A DNA stretch of 64,000 nucleotides, from positions 3,515,361-3,579,360 of the forward strand of contig NZ_JXQC01000003.1 of NCBI RefSeq assembly GCF_001305965.1, read 5' to 3'. Origin of the DNA: Erythrobacter sp. SG61-1L. Lineage in GTDB: Bacteria > Pseudomonadota > Alphaproteobacteria > Sphingomonadales > Sphingomonadaceae. Both the position numbers and the translations under genes were made by a program. Shown here one piece after another: positions 47,764 through 55,519 of this stretch; the stretch's first letter is position 1; the number at the start of each line of letters is the position of its first letter. The notes under the pieces were generated by a model. The model made no database searches. It was given only the letters and a program-made list of their open reading frames with translations, and was not told the DNA's origin.

Positions 47764-49628
47764 TAGCCGGCGCCTTCCAGCTGCTCGCCCAGTGCGAGCC
47801 ATTCAATTTCCAGTCGCTCCAGTTCGTCGGAAACCTGCGCCCGCTGCGTCAGAAGTTCGGTCATGGTCTTGCCCGCAAGCTGGGCGGAGGAATTGGCGGG
47901 TTCGTACATCGCCCGGTCGATCTCGGTGCAATGCGCCTGCAATTTGGCGATGGATTTTTCGACGCGGGTGATTTCCGATTTGATGTAGCGGGCCTGCGCC
48001 TGCGATTTGCCGGATGGCTTGGCCGGAGCCTTTGCACCCTTGGCGCCGCCATCCTTCTTCGGCTGGTTCCGGCCCAGCACGAAGTCGATATAATCCTCCA
48101 TGCTGCCGGAATAATCCTTCGCCGTCCCGTCATCGACTAGCACCAGGCGGTCGGCCGTCAGCTCGACCATGTGGCGATCGTGGCTGATCAGGATCACCGC
48201 GCCGGAATAGTCGTTCAGCGCCTGCACCAGTGCCTCGCGCGCATCCACGTCAAGGTGGTTGGTTGGCTCGTCCAGGATGAGCATATGCGGTGCATCGCGG
48301 GTGATCAGCGCCAGCGCCAGCCTTGCGCGCTCGCCGCCCGAAAGCTGGCCCACCAGTGTGGTCGCGCGATTGCCGGAAAAGCCGAACCGCCCCAGCTGTG
48401 CACGCACGGCGGCGGGGGAGTGGCCCTCCATCGCGCGGGTCATATGTTCCAGCGGCGTCGCGTCGGTGGCCAGTTCTTCCACCTGATACTGTGTGAAATA
48501 GCCGACCTTCATCCGGCCGGATGCGTGCATGGCCCCTTCCATCGGCGTCAATTGGGCCGCCAGCAGGCGGGCGAGGGTTGTCTTGCCGTTGCCGTTGCGG
48601 CCTAGCAGGGCGATCCGCTCATCCGGGTCGATCCGCAGGTTCAGGCGGCGCAGCACCGGCTTTTCCTCGGTATAACCCACCGAGGCGAGATCCAGCGAGA
48701 TCAGGGGCGGTCGCAATTCGCCCGGATCGGGGAAATCGAAGCTCAGCGAAGGATCGTCGATCAGTGCGGCGATAGGCTGCATCTTCGCCAGCATCTTGGC
48801 GCGGGACTGCGCCTGCTTGGCCGTGGAAGCACGCGCGCTGTTACGGGCGACGTAATCCTGCAGGCGTGCGCGTTGGGCGTCCTGCGATGCCTTGGCGGCG
48901 GCGAGCTGCGCGGCCCGCTCCGCCCGCTGGCGCTCGAAACTGTCATAGCCGCCGGGATAGAGCGTCAGCTTGCCGCCTTGCAGGTGCAGGATATGGTCCA
49001 CCACATTGTTGAGCAGGTCACGCTCGTGGCTGATCACCACCAGCGTGGCCGGATAGGACTTGAGGAAGTTCTCCAGCCACAGCGTGGCTTCCAGATCGAG
49101 GTGGTTCGAAGGTTCGTCCAGCAGCAGCACGTCAGGCTGGGAAAACAGCAGCGCAGCCAGCGCGACGCGCATTTTCCAGCCGCCAGAAAAGCTGTCCAGC
49201 GGGCGGGACTGCATTTCCTCGTCAAAGCCGAGGCCGATGAGGATGCGGGCCGCGCGCGAGGGCGCGCTATAGGCGTCGATCGCCAGCAGGCGGTCATGAA
49301 TGTCGCCCAGGCGGTGCGGATCGGTGCAGGTCTCGGATTCTTCCAGCAACTGCGCCCGCTCGACATCGGCGGCAAGCACGGCCTGTTCCGGCGTGATCGT
49401 GCCGCTCGGCGCTTCCTGCGCGATGTAGCCCAGCCGCGTGCGGCGGGGCATCTCGATCTCGCCCTCGTCAGGGTCGAGCGCGCCGATCATCGCTTTCATA
49501 AGCGTCGATTTGCCGGCCCCGTTGCGGCCGATCAGCCCGACCCGTCCACCGGGCGGAATCGCAGCGCTCGCGCGGTCAAGGATGGTCCGGCCGCCAAGCC
49601 GCACGGTAACGCCATTAATTGTCAGCAT
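47763..49628 (-). CDS. ABC-F family ATPase (YheS/Uup-like)
   Basis: 621 residues, two ABC domains in one chain without membrane parts. First domain: Walker A GRNGAGKST, signature SGGWKMRVALA, Walker B VLLLDEPSNHLD. Second: Walker A GRNGNGKTT, signature LSGGERARLALA, Walker B MLILDEPTNHLD. The linker between them (about 220-300) is the charged P-site tRNA-interaction motif. A Lys-rich C-terminal coiled coil follows. Such proteins act on ribosomes as translation factors. It most resembles YheS; the exact subfamily is uncertain. Confidence 0.9.
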   Translation of the reverse strand: MLTINGVTVRLGGRTILDRASAAIPPGGRVGLIGRNGAGKSTLMKAMIGALDPDEGEIEMPRRTRLGYIAQEAPSGTITPEQAVLAADVERAQLLEESETCTDPHRLGDIHDRLLAIDAYSAPSRAARILIGLGFDEEMQSRPLDSFSGGWKMRVALAALLFSQPDVLLLDEPSNHLDLEATLWLENFLKSYPATLVVISHERDLLNNVVDHILHLQGGKLTLYPGGYDSFERQRAERAAQLAAAKASQDAQRARLQDYVARNSARASTAKQAQSRAKMLAKMQPIAALIDDPSLSFDFPDPGELRPPLISLDLASVGYTEEKPVLRRLNLRIDPDERIALLGRNGNGKTTLARLLAAQLTPMEGAMHASGRMKVGYFTQYQVEELATDATPLEHMTRAMEGHSPAAVRAQLGRFGFSGNRATTLVGQLSGGERARLALALITRDAPHMLILDEPTNHLDVDAREALVQALNDYSGAVILISHDRHMVELTADRLVLVDDGTAKDYSGSMEDYIDFVLGRNQPKKDGGAKGAKAPAKPSGKSQAQARYIKSEITRVEKSIAKLQAHCTEIDRAMYEPANSSAQLAGKTMTELLTQRAQVSDELERLEIEWLALGEQLEGAG

Positions 49629-49754
49629 GGGCGCGCTCTAGCAGCACATGTCGGCCAGCCCAAGCCGCGATCTGCCGGGTTGCCGACCGAAAGCGATGCG
49701 CCGGTTCGAACCAGCAGGGGAATTCTCCTGCAGCCAGAACCGGCGCGCGCCGGA

Positions 49755-50366
49755 CTATTGTGTGACCTTGGCAATCGGTTCCTTGGTGAAGACGTTCACC
49801 ACCTGCCCGACAGGCATGACCGCAGACCGGCCAGTGATGATCATTGATCCCAGCAATGCACCGGCCGTATTGCCACGGCCTTCCTGACGATGGGAGCCGC
49901 GCAGGGCGAAGTCCCGCCCGTTCACGCGAACCCGCTCAAACGTCAGTTCGAACTTCGCGGATTTGCCGACAATGCCCTTGCCCGTGCGCCAGGTGACTGT
50001 GGCAGTGACCGGCGAGCCGCGGGGGATGATGACGACGCCGTCCTGAACGACGTCTTCAACAACCAGAAATTCGCGTGTGGTGCCTTCCTTCATCTTCTTG
50101 GAAGTGATTTCTTCGGCTGGCGTAACCAGAACCAGCGTGTTCACCGGCAGCACGATCTGCTTGCGGGTGGAGGCGACCGGCGCTGGAACGAACATTTCCG
50201 CAGGCTGGCTTGGTGCTGCTGCAGGTTCAGGCGGGGTCGGCGCGTCTTCCCTGGATGAGTCCTGCGTTGGCGCAGGAACCAGAACCCCGGGCGTGTCTGC
50301 CGCCATGGCATTGGTTGAAGCCAGTATTCCCGCCAGGCCGGCGGTTGCGATCCCGATATATTTCAT
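49755..50366 (-). CDS. Conserved secreted protein of unknown function
   Basis: 203 residues. Signal peptide MKYIGIATAGLAGILASTNAMA, a Pro/Ala-rich linker to about residue 65, then a beta-rich domain: LPVNTLVLVTPAEEITSK, DGVVIIPRGSPVTATVTW, GKSAKFELTFERVRVNGRDFALRG, and a Gly/Val-rich C-terminal strand pair. Sphingomonad genomes carry many such proteins with this VIPxGxPV pattern, but I know no function. The ATG at 50366 is preceded by GGGGGCTCT. Confidence 0.7.
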   Translation of the reverse strand: MKYIGIATAGLAGILASTNAMAADTPGVLVPAPTQDSSREDAPTPPEPAAAPSQPAEMFVPAPVASTRKQIVLPVNTLVLVTPAEEITSKKMKEGTTREFLVVEDVVQDGVVIIPRGSPVTATVTWRTGKGIVGKSAKFELTFERVRVNGRDFALRGSHRQEGRGNTAGALLGSMIITGRSAVMPVGQVVNVFTKEPIAKVTQ

Positions 50367-50541
50367 AGAGCCCCCGTCTTCATGTGAAGGGCGGCAGATT
50401 AGGTGATCCGGGTTAACGGTGGATAGCGGAAATGCTTGAGATTGGCTTGCCAAGTAGTTTCCCGGAGTGCGTCATAGTCTCGCGGAATGGCGCCATAGTT
50501 TTGGCTGAATGCGGGCTGCGGCAGTGCCTGCTTCGCGGCGA

Positions 50542-51909
50542 TCACTCGCCGTCCGGCGCCACCCAGTCAGACAGGTCCGGATCCTGTGCCATCAGGGCAA
50601 GGCCGTGTGCGATGGAGGTCAGTTCGTTGCCGGTGGCGATCCGTTCTTCGCCAAAGCGCGTTTCGAACAGGCGGCGCACGGCGGGGATGAGAAAGCGCGT
50701 TTCGAACAGGCGGCGCACGGCGGGGATGAGGGAGGAGCCGCCCGTCAGGAAAACATGGTCGATCTGTTCCGCAGCCAGCCCGGCGTTGGCAAGCGCTTGG
50801 TCCACCGTCTCGCCGATCCGGTGCAAGTCTGGTTCGATCCAGCTTTCGAAATCCGCGCGGCTCACTTCTGCGTCGATGGTCAGGCCGGGGCCTTCGAAGT
50901 GGAAATGCCCGTGGGTCTGGCTGGAAAGCGCGCGCTTGAGGTGTCCCACGGTGTCGTAAAGGGCATATCCCAGTTCGTTCTCGATCACGGCGATCATGCG
51001 CCCGATTGCGGCAGGATCGGTGGCATTGAGCTTCAATCGGGCGAGTTCGGCCATGGTCTTGCGGTTGCGCATCAGGGCGAGGCGTGACCAGTCGCCGAAA
51101 TCGGTGAAATATCCGGCGGGAATCTCCACTGCCTTGTCGAAGGAACGGTAAGTGCCGCCTTTGCCCAGCCGAGGCAGAACCAGGCGATCCATGATCCGGT
51201 AATCGAACCTGTCGCCCGCTATGCCGATACCTGCCGAGCCAAGCGGCGTGCAACGCCGGGGCGAGCCGGGGGCTTCGACCCGAACGATCGAAAAGTCGCT
51301 GGTGCCGCCGCCGAAATCCGCCACCAGCAGGGTTGCCGGATCAGACAGGCCGGATGCAAAGCCATAGGCGGCCCCCAGCGGTTCGTAGACATAGTGGACC
51401 GAGCGGCCCAGCATGGCGAACATCGCATCGTACCGGGTGCGCGCAAGGGCCGTGTCCGGGCGGTTGCCGACATAGCGCACGGGGCGCCCGATCACGATGC
51501 AATCGGGCAGGTCCGCCAAAGCAATGCCCCCATGGGCCAACAGGTGGGTGAGGAAGATCTGTCCCAGCTCCTCGAAACGCAGGCGTTTTTCGAACAGACT
51601 GGCGTGTTCGAACAAGGGGTTGGCCGCCATGGATTTGAAGGACTGGATAAACCGGCTGCCCTGCGGAAAATCGAGGAATTCTGCGATGGCCCACGGCCCC
51701 GCCTCATGGCCCAGAGCGCCGCGAATGCCCTCTTCCTCCCAGAAGCACAGGGCGGATCGGAATACCGACCCGGGCCCGTTGGGCGCGGCAAACTCCACGA
51801 GGCTGGCCTGCCCGTCCTGCCCGGCGCAGGCGATGACGGAATTGGTGGTACCGAAGTCGATCCCGACTGCACTGGCCGTTGTGCGCTTGGCTGGAGCGGA
51901 GTTCGGCAT
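50542..51909 (-). CDS. Hsp70-family protein (YegD-like) with internal 13-residue duplication
   Basis: 455 residues with an actin/Hsp70 ATPase domain and no substrate-binding domain. Phosphate 1 VGIDFGTTNSVIAC, phosphate 2 LLVADFGGGTSDFSI, and the adenosine motif VFLTGGSSLIPAV are visible. Right after that, residues 394-406 (LIPAVRRLFETRF) are exactly repeated at 407-419. The duplication lies at a surface helix after the adenosine motif and keeps the frame. YegD-type proteins are uncharacterised chaperone relatives. The ATG at 51909 is the first good start. Confidence 0.82.
   Translation of the reverse strand: MPNSAPAKRTTASAVGIDFGTTNSVIACAGQDGQASLVEFAAPNGPGSVFRSALCFWEEEGIRGALGHEAGPWAIAEFLDFPQGSRFIQSFKSMAANPLFEHASLFEKRLRFEELGQIFLTHLLAHGGIALADLPDCIVIGRPVRYVGNRPDTALARTRYDAMFAMLGRSVHYVYEPLGAAYGFASGLSDPATLLVADFGGGTSDFSIVRVEAPGSPRRCTPLGSAGIGIAGDRFDYRIMDRLVLPRLGKGGTYRSFDKAVEIPAGYFTDFGDWSRLALMRNRKTMAELARLKLNATDPAAIGRMIAVIENELGYALYDTVGHLKRALSSQTHGHFHFEGPGLTIDAEVSRADFESWIEPDLHRIGETVDQALANAGLAAEQIDHVFLTGGSSLIPAVRRLFETRFLIPAVRRLFETRFGEERIATGNELTSIAHGLALMAQDPDLSDWVAPDGE
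50653..50730. repeat. Perfect 39-bp tandem duplication inside the Hsp70-like gene
   Basis: Bases 50653-50691 and 50692-50730 are identical over 39 bases, with no mismatch. The unit is 13 codons, so the frame is kept. Perfect identity indicates a recent slippage event. Confidence 0.97.
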
Positions 51910-52066
51910 GGCGGGAGGACTCACTCTGGGGGCAGGGCGGGCGCCTATGGCAGCGCATTCTGTCTGTCGCAACCGTCACGACCGGCGGATCGCGGCCGAG
52001 CTTGCCCTGCCATCGCGGGTAAGGCACCATCGCGCCAGACTTCCGTCGACAGGGGGCGTAAAGAGG

Positions 52067-52840
52067 ATGGGCGAACAGGTTCAGATCGTGCCGGTGAAAG
52101 TCGCGGGCGATCTTCGGATGGGGGATCTTGCGGCGGCTCTGGCTGCGGGGTGGCGGGACTTCGCCGCCTGCCCGGCCTTCGGGCTGTTTTTTTCGGCGAT
52201 CTATGTTGCGGCGGGGCTGTTTCTTTATTTCGCGCTGTTTTCATGGGGGCAGATCGGCTGGCTGGTTCCGGCGTCCGCGGGCTTCCCGCTGCTGGCGCCT
52301 TTCATCGCCGTGGGCCTTTATGAAGTGAGCCGCAGGCGGGAGGCGGGCCTGCCGATGAGCTGGGGTGCGGTGCTGGGTGCCCTGCGTGGTCGGGGTGACG
52401 AGCAGGTGTTGATGATGGGTGGCTTCGTCTTTGTCGGCTTCACCTTCTGGATCATCCTTGCCCATGGCATCTTCGCGATCTTCCTTGCGGAATCGGGCCT
52501 CGGTTCTGAATCGCTGGAGATATTCCGCACCGGCGCAGGCATGATGATGCTGGTGGTGGGCGGTGCGGTTGGGGCGCTGATGGCGCTTGCCTTCTATTCG
52601 ATCACGGTGATGAGCCTGCCGATGCTGGTTGACCGGGAAGTGGACTTCCTCACCGCGATCATCGTCAGCCTAGCCGCTATGCGTGCCAATGGCTTCGTGC
52701 TGGTGGTATGGGCCGTGCTGATGTCGGTTGCGCTGTTCGTTTCGATGCTGCCGATGTTCTTGGGGATGTTGATCGTGTTGCCGGTGCTGGGCCATGCGAC
52801 CTGGCACCTTTATCGCCGCGTCGTGCCCTTGGCTGCCTAG
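52067..52840 (+). CDS. DUF2189 family membrane protein
   Basis: 257 residues with six to seven hydrophobic segments. The N-terminal cytoplasmic part VAGDLRMGDLAAALAAGWRDFAACPAFGLFF is the DUF2189 entry block (shown by its parts DLAAALAAGWRDFAACP and FGLFFSAIY); later PFIAVGLYEVSRRREAGLPMSW and PMLVDREVDFLTAI are conserved. Function is unknown. The ATG at 52067 follows AGGGGGCGTAAAGAGG. It converges on recF with a 4-base overlap and starts 157 bases from the divergent Hsp70-like gene. Confidence 0.8.
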   Translation: MGEQVQIVPVKVAGDLRMGDLAAALAAGWRDFAACPAFGLFFSAIYVAAGLFLYFALFSWGQIGWLVPASAGFPLLAPFIAVGLYEVSRRREAGLPMSWGAVLGALRGRGDEQVLMMGGFVFVGFTFWIILAHGIFAIFLAESGLGSESLEIFRTGAGMMMLVVGGAVGALMALAFYSITVMSLPMLVDREVDFLTAIIVSLAAMRANGFVLVVWAVLMSVALFVSMLPMFLGMLIVLPVLGHATWHLYRRVVPLAA

Positions 52841-53922
52841 ATCCGCTCTACACCGCCGGCTGCGACGCGCCAGCGCGCGGCCTCCACGCGGATTTCGGCA
52901 AAGGGCGTCAGTTCGGTACCGGTCAGCCAGACCTGCGCCTTGCCGGCGCGCAGCCGCTCGAACAGGGCGGCGCGGCGCACGGGGTCAAGATGGGCGGCCA
53001 CTTCGTCCAGCAACAGCAGGCTTGGCCGCTCCCCGGCGGCAAGTCCGGCATGGGCAAGCGTGATGGCAATCAGCATCGCCTTTTGTTCCCCGGTGGAGCA
53101 CAGCGCGGCGGGTTGGCCCTTGCCAGCCATGGTAACTTCCAGCTCGTCGCGTTGCGGGCCGGTGAGGGTGCGCTGGGCGGCGCGGTCCCGGCGGCGGCCC
53201 GCGGCAAGCGCTTCGGCCAGCGCGGCTGCATCCAGCGGGCCGCCGGGAACATAGGCCAGTACCGGGCGGGCGAACGGCTCTTCGGGCAGCAGAGCGAGCT
53301 CGGCGCCAAGCCTTGCGACCAGGGTGGCCCGCCCACGAGCGAGCGCGGCCCCGGCATCAGCAAGCTGTGCCTCCACAGCGTCCAGCCAGCGCGGATCGGG
53401 ATCGTGTGGGCCGGACAGCAGCCGGTTACGCTCTCGCAGGGCGGCCTCGTGCCGTGCGGCAAGGCGCGCATGGCCGGGATTGAGCGCGAGTGCGAGCCGG
53501 TCCATATAGCGCCGCCTTGCGCCAGCGCTGTCGGCGAACAGCCGGTCCATTGCAGGGGTGAGCCAGGTCATCGCCAGCCATTCGCCAAGGCTCACCGCGC
53601 TGGCCGGGGCGCTGTTGATCTGGACAAGGCGGCGGCCCGGCTGACCAGCCTCGGTGCCGGTGCCCAACGTCACTGCCTCCGCATCGCCGGGCTGAGTCAG
53701 CCGCGCGCTGACGGTAAAGCCGCCCGGTCCGCCGCTTGCTGCCATGTCCGAAAGGGCCGCCCGCCGCAGGCCACGGCCGGGCGCGAAAAGGGAGATCGCC
53801 TCCAGCACATTCGTCTTGCCTGCGCCGTTCTCGCCCACGAGCAGGTTGAAGTGCCCGGTGCCGTCGATTGTGCTGGCCCGGTGGTTGCGAAAGGCGGCAA
53901 GTGTGATGCGGTCGAGCGCCAT
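52837..53922 (-). CDS. recF: RecF, DNA replication and repair ATPase
   Basis: 361 residues of an SMC-like ABC ATPase. Walker A GENGAGKTNVLEAI, a signature segment in STGEQKAMLIAI, and Walker B LLLLDEVAAHLD are present. It loads RecA at gaps with RecO and RecR. The family N terminus LDRITLAAFRNHRAS is complete. Here the gene is not beside dnaA/dnaN, in contrast to many bacteria. Confidence 0.94.
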   Translation of the reverse strand: MALDRITLAAFRNHRASTIDGTGHFNLLVGENGAGKTNVLEAISLFAPGRGLRRAALSDMAASGGPGGFTVSARLTQPGDAEAVTLGTGTEAGQPGRRLVQINSAPASAVSLGEWLAMTWLTPAMDRLFADSAGARRRYMDRLALALNPGHARLAARHEAALRERNRLLSGPHDPDPRWLDAVEAQLADAGAALARGRATLVARLGAELALLPEEPFARPVLAYVPGGPLDAAALAEALAAGRRRDRAAQRTLTGPQRDELEVTMAGKGQPAALCSTGEQKAMLIAITLAHAGLAAGERPSLLLLDEVAAHLDPVRRAALFERLRAGKAQVWLTGTELTPFAEIRVEAARWRVAAGGVERI

Positions 53923-54098
53923 CGGCAGCGGCGATAGACCGGCAATGGCAGGCAGGCCAATGGAAAATGAGCCTGTCGGATTTCTCGATCCTGAAAGTTG
54001 GTGAAATTTCCCAACTCATGGTGTTTGGGTTGGGGTTGCGAGCGCGGCCAAGCCTGCCGGATCGCGCGAAAGCCTTGGAAATCCACCATTTCCTCAAA

Positions 54099-54115
54099 TT
54101 GGCACGCCTCCTGCA
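54099..54115 (+). promoter_or_regulatory. Sigma-54 promoter upstream of the psp-type genes
   Basis: TTGGCACGCCTCCTGCA matches the -24/-12 consensus TTGGCACG-N4-TTGCA at all but one position, with the exact GG-to-GC spacing of 12 bases (54101 to 54113). Transcription would begin near 54126 and read the 41-residue gene and pspC. About 95 bases upstream, AGTTGG-TGAAATTTC-CCAACT (53996-54016) is a dyad suited to an enhancer-binding protein such as PspF. Confidence 0.7.
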
Positions 54116-54168
54116 ATCACTGGCGCATCGGCGGGATGGGCCGCCGGATTGATTGAGGGAATTTTGAA

Positions 54169-54294
54169 ATGCAGAACATGACTTCTACTTCCAGCCGGAT
54201 CGCCGCGGGCGTATCGGCCTTCGCGCTTTCGGTCTTCCTGATCGCTGCCAGCTTCGTACCGCAGGGTGCGTTCATTCCGGGGATCGTGGCGTGA
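54169..54294 (+). CDS. 41-residue membrane peptide upstream of pspC
   Basis: A short gene: a Ser/Thr-rich N terminus MQNMTSTSSRIAAG, one hydrophobic helix VSAFALSVFLIAASFV, and a short tail ending GIVA. A GAGGGA ribosome-binding site is eight bases upstream of the ATG, and the stop overlaps the pspC GTG start (GTGA). The segment could be a transmembrane helix or an uncleaved signal. Position behind a sigma-54 promoter and coupled to pspC suggests a small phage-shock membrane component, which is inference. Confidence 0.65.
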   Translation: MQNMTSTSSRIAAGVSAFALSVFLIAASFVPQGAFIPGIVA

Positions 54295-54503
54295 GCATGC
54301 TCGACAGCAAGAGCGGTGGATCGTCCGTGAAGGCGTTCCATCTTGATCGGGCGAATGCCAAGCTGATGGGCGTCTGCGGCGGGATCGGCAATTATGCGGG
54401 GATCGACGCCACGCTGGTGCGTATCGGCTTCGCCGCCGCAACCCTGCTGGGCTTTGGCGCGCCGGTGCTGATTTATCTCGCAATCGGGATCATTGCAGAC
54501 TGA
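54291..54503 (+). CDS. pspC: PspC domain envelope stress protein
   Basis: 70 residues, a single PspC domain: FHLDRANAKLMGVCGGIGNYAGIDATLVRIGF, written here in parts as AKLMGVCGGIGNY and GIDATLVRIGF, followed by a transmembrane helix ATLLGFGAPVLIYLAIGIIA. In enterobacteria PspC with PspB senses membrane damage and recruits PspA. The GTG at 54291 overlaps the preceding stop; an ATG two codons later is the alternative. A stable hairpin follows. Confidence 0.85.
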   Translation: MSMLDSKSGGSSVKAFHLDRANAKLMGVCGGIGNYAGIDATLVRIGFAAATLLGFGAPVLIYLAIGIIAD

Positions 54504-54504
54504 C

Positions 54505-54524
54505 GGGGGGCATGCGTGCCCCCC
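54505..54524. terminator. Hairpin between pspC and yhhQ
   Basis: Perfect 8-bp stem GGGGGGCA/TGCCCCCC with a TGCG loop starts directly after the pspC stop, where pspC and yhhQ converge. No U-tract follows on either strand, so it may be a bidirectional, partly Rho-dependent end. Confidence 0.5.
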
Positions 54525-54530
54525 ACAGCA

Positions 54531-55268
54531 TCAGGAATTCTTCGCGAAGGGCGAAAAGTCGGTGTCGCTGTCATAAACATCCACACCTTCGCGCCGCTTG
54601 AGGAAGCCCACCACCGCATAGGTCACGGGCGTAAGGGCAGCCTCCCACGCGGTCTTGATCAGCCATTGAGACAGCACGACCTGTATCAGCTGTTCGGGCG
54701 GCCAGCCGGCCAGACCGTAAAAGGCCAGCGGATAGAAGATCAGGCTGTCCAGCCCTTGTCCGACCACAGTGGAGCCAATGGTGCGCACCCACAGGAACCG
54801 GCCGCCGGTGATCAGTTTGAGCTTGGCCAGCACGAAGCTGTTGGCGAATTCGCCCGCCCAAAATGCGAACATTGAGGCGGCAACGATCCGCCAGCTGTTG
54901 CCGAACACGAATTCATAGGCTTCCTGGCCCGGCCAGCCATCGGCCGGGGGCAGGGCGACCACCACTGCCGCCATGAAGGCCATGAAAATGAGCGCGGCAA
55001 AGCCGGTCCAGATTACGCGCCTGGCATTGGCATAGCCGTAAACTTCGGTCAGCACGTCGCCAATGATGTAACTCACGGGGAAGAACAGCACTCCTGCGCC
55101 AAACGACCATTCCATGCCGCCCGGCAAAGTGACATAGCTGGGCTTGGACGCGCCGATCAGGTTCGACAGCAGCAGGATGGCGACGAAGGCGGCCATCAGA
55201 TAGTCGAGATAGCGGAAATGCCTGCGCCCGCCCGCTTGGCCTTCGATGCGTCTGGTGTGTTCGCTCAT
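54531..55268 (-). CDS. yhhQ: Queuosine precursor transporter (YhhQ/VUT family)
   Basis: 245 residues with six hydrophobic segments. The family motifs are SNLIGASKPSYVTLPGG, FFPVSYIIGDVLTEVYGYANARRVIW, and the late GSTVVGQGLDSLIFYPLAF. YhhQ imports preQ0/preQ1 for queuosine modification of tRNA. queF, in the same pathway, is at 29.0 kb. The last residues form a short polar tail. Confidence 0.9.
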   Translation of the reverse strand: MSEHTRRIEGQAGGRRHFRYLDYLMAAFVAILLLSNLIGASKPSYVTLPGGMEWSFGAGVLFFPVSYIIGDVLTEVYGYANARRVIWTGFAALIFMAFMAAVVVALPPADGWPGQEAYEFVFGNSWRIVAASMFAFWAGEFANSFVLAKLKLITGGRFLWVRTIGSTVVGQGLDSLIFYPLAFYGLAGWPPEQLIQVVLSQWLIKTAWEAALTPVTYAVVGFLKRREGVDVYDSDTDFSPFAKNS

Positions 55269-55359
55269 GCAGCATTGCTAACCTGAAAACACCGCCGGGC
55301 ATAGATACCCAAAAAGGCGTTCCCACCGGGGGGCGCCATGTTCTATGGGCACCACCACG

Positions 55360-55435
55360 CGCCCGTAGTTCAACTGGATAGAGCACGAGCCTTCTAAGCT
55401 TGGAGTTGCAGGTTCGAGTCCTGCCGGGCGCGCCA
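55360..55435 (+). tRNA. tRNA-Arg (anticodon TCT)
   Basis: 76 bases with encoded CCA. Acceptor GCGCCCG/CGGGCGC, discriminator G, D arm with ACTGGAT loop, anticodon stem CGAGC/GCTTG with loop CTTCTAA (TCT at 55393-55395), and T arm TGCAG/CTGCC-type stem with TTCGAGT all fold. Confidence 0.96.
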
Positions 55436-55440
55436 AAAAG

Positions 55441-55475
55441 GGGGCACCTCCGCCGTGGAGGTGCCCCTTTTTGTT
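55441..55475 (+). terminator. Rho-independent terminator of tRNA-Arg
   Basis: Eleven-bp stem GGGGCACCTCC/GGAGGTGCCCC with a 5-base loop, then TTTTTGTTG, starting five bases after the tRNA. Confidence 0.92.
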
Positions 55476-55519
55476 GCGTTGAATCAGGTGGCGGCCGGTC
55501 CTGTCCTGCCGATGCAGCC

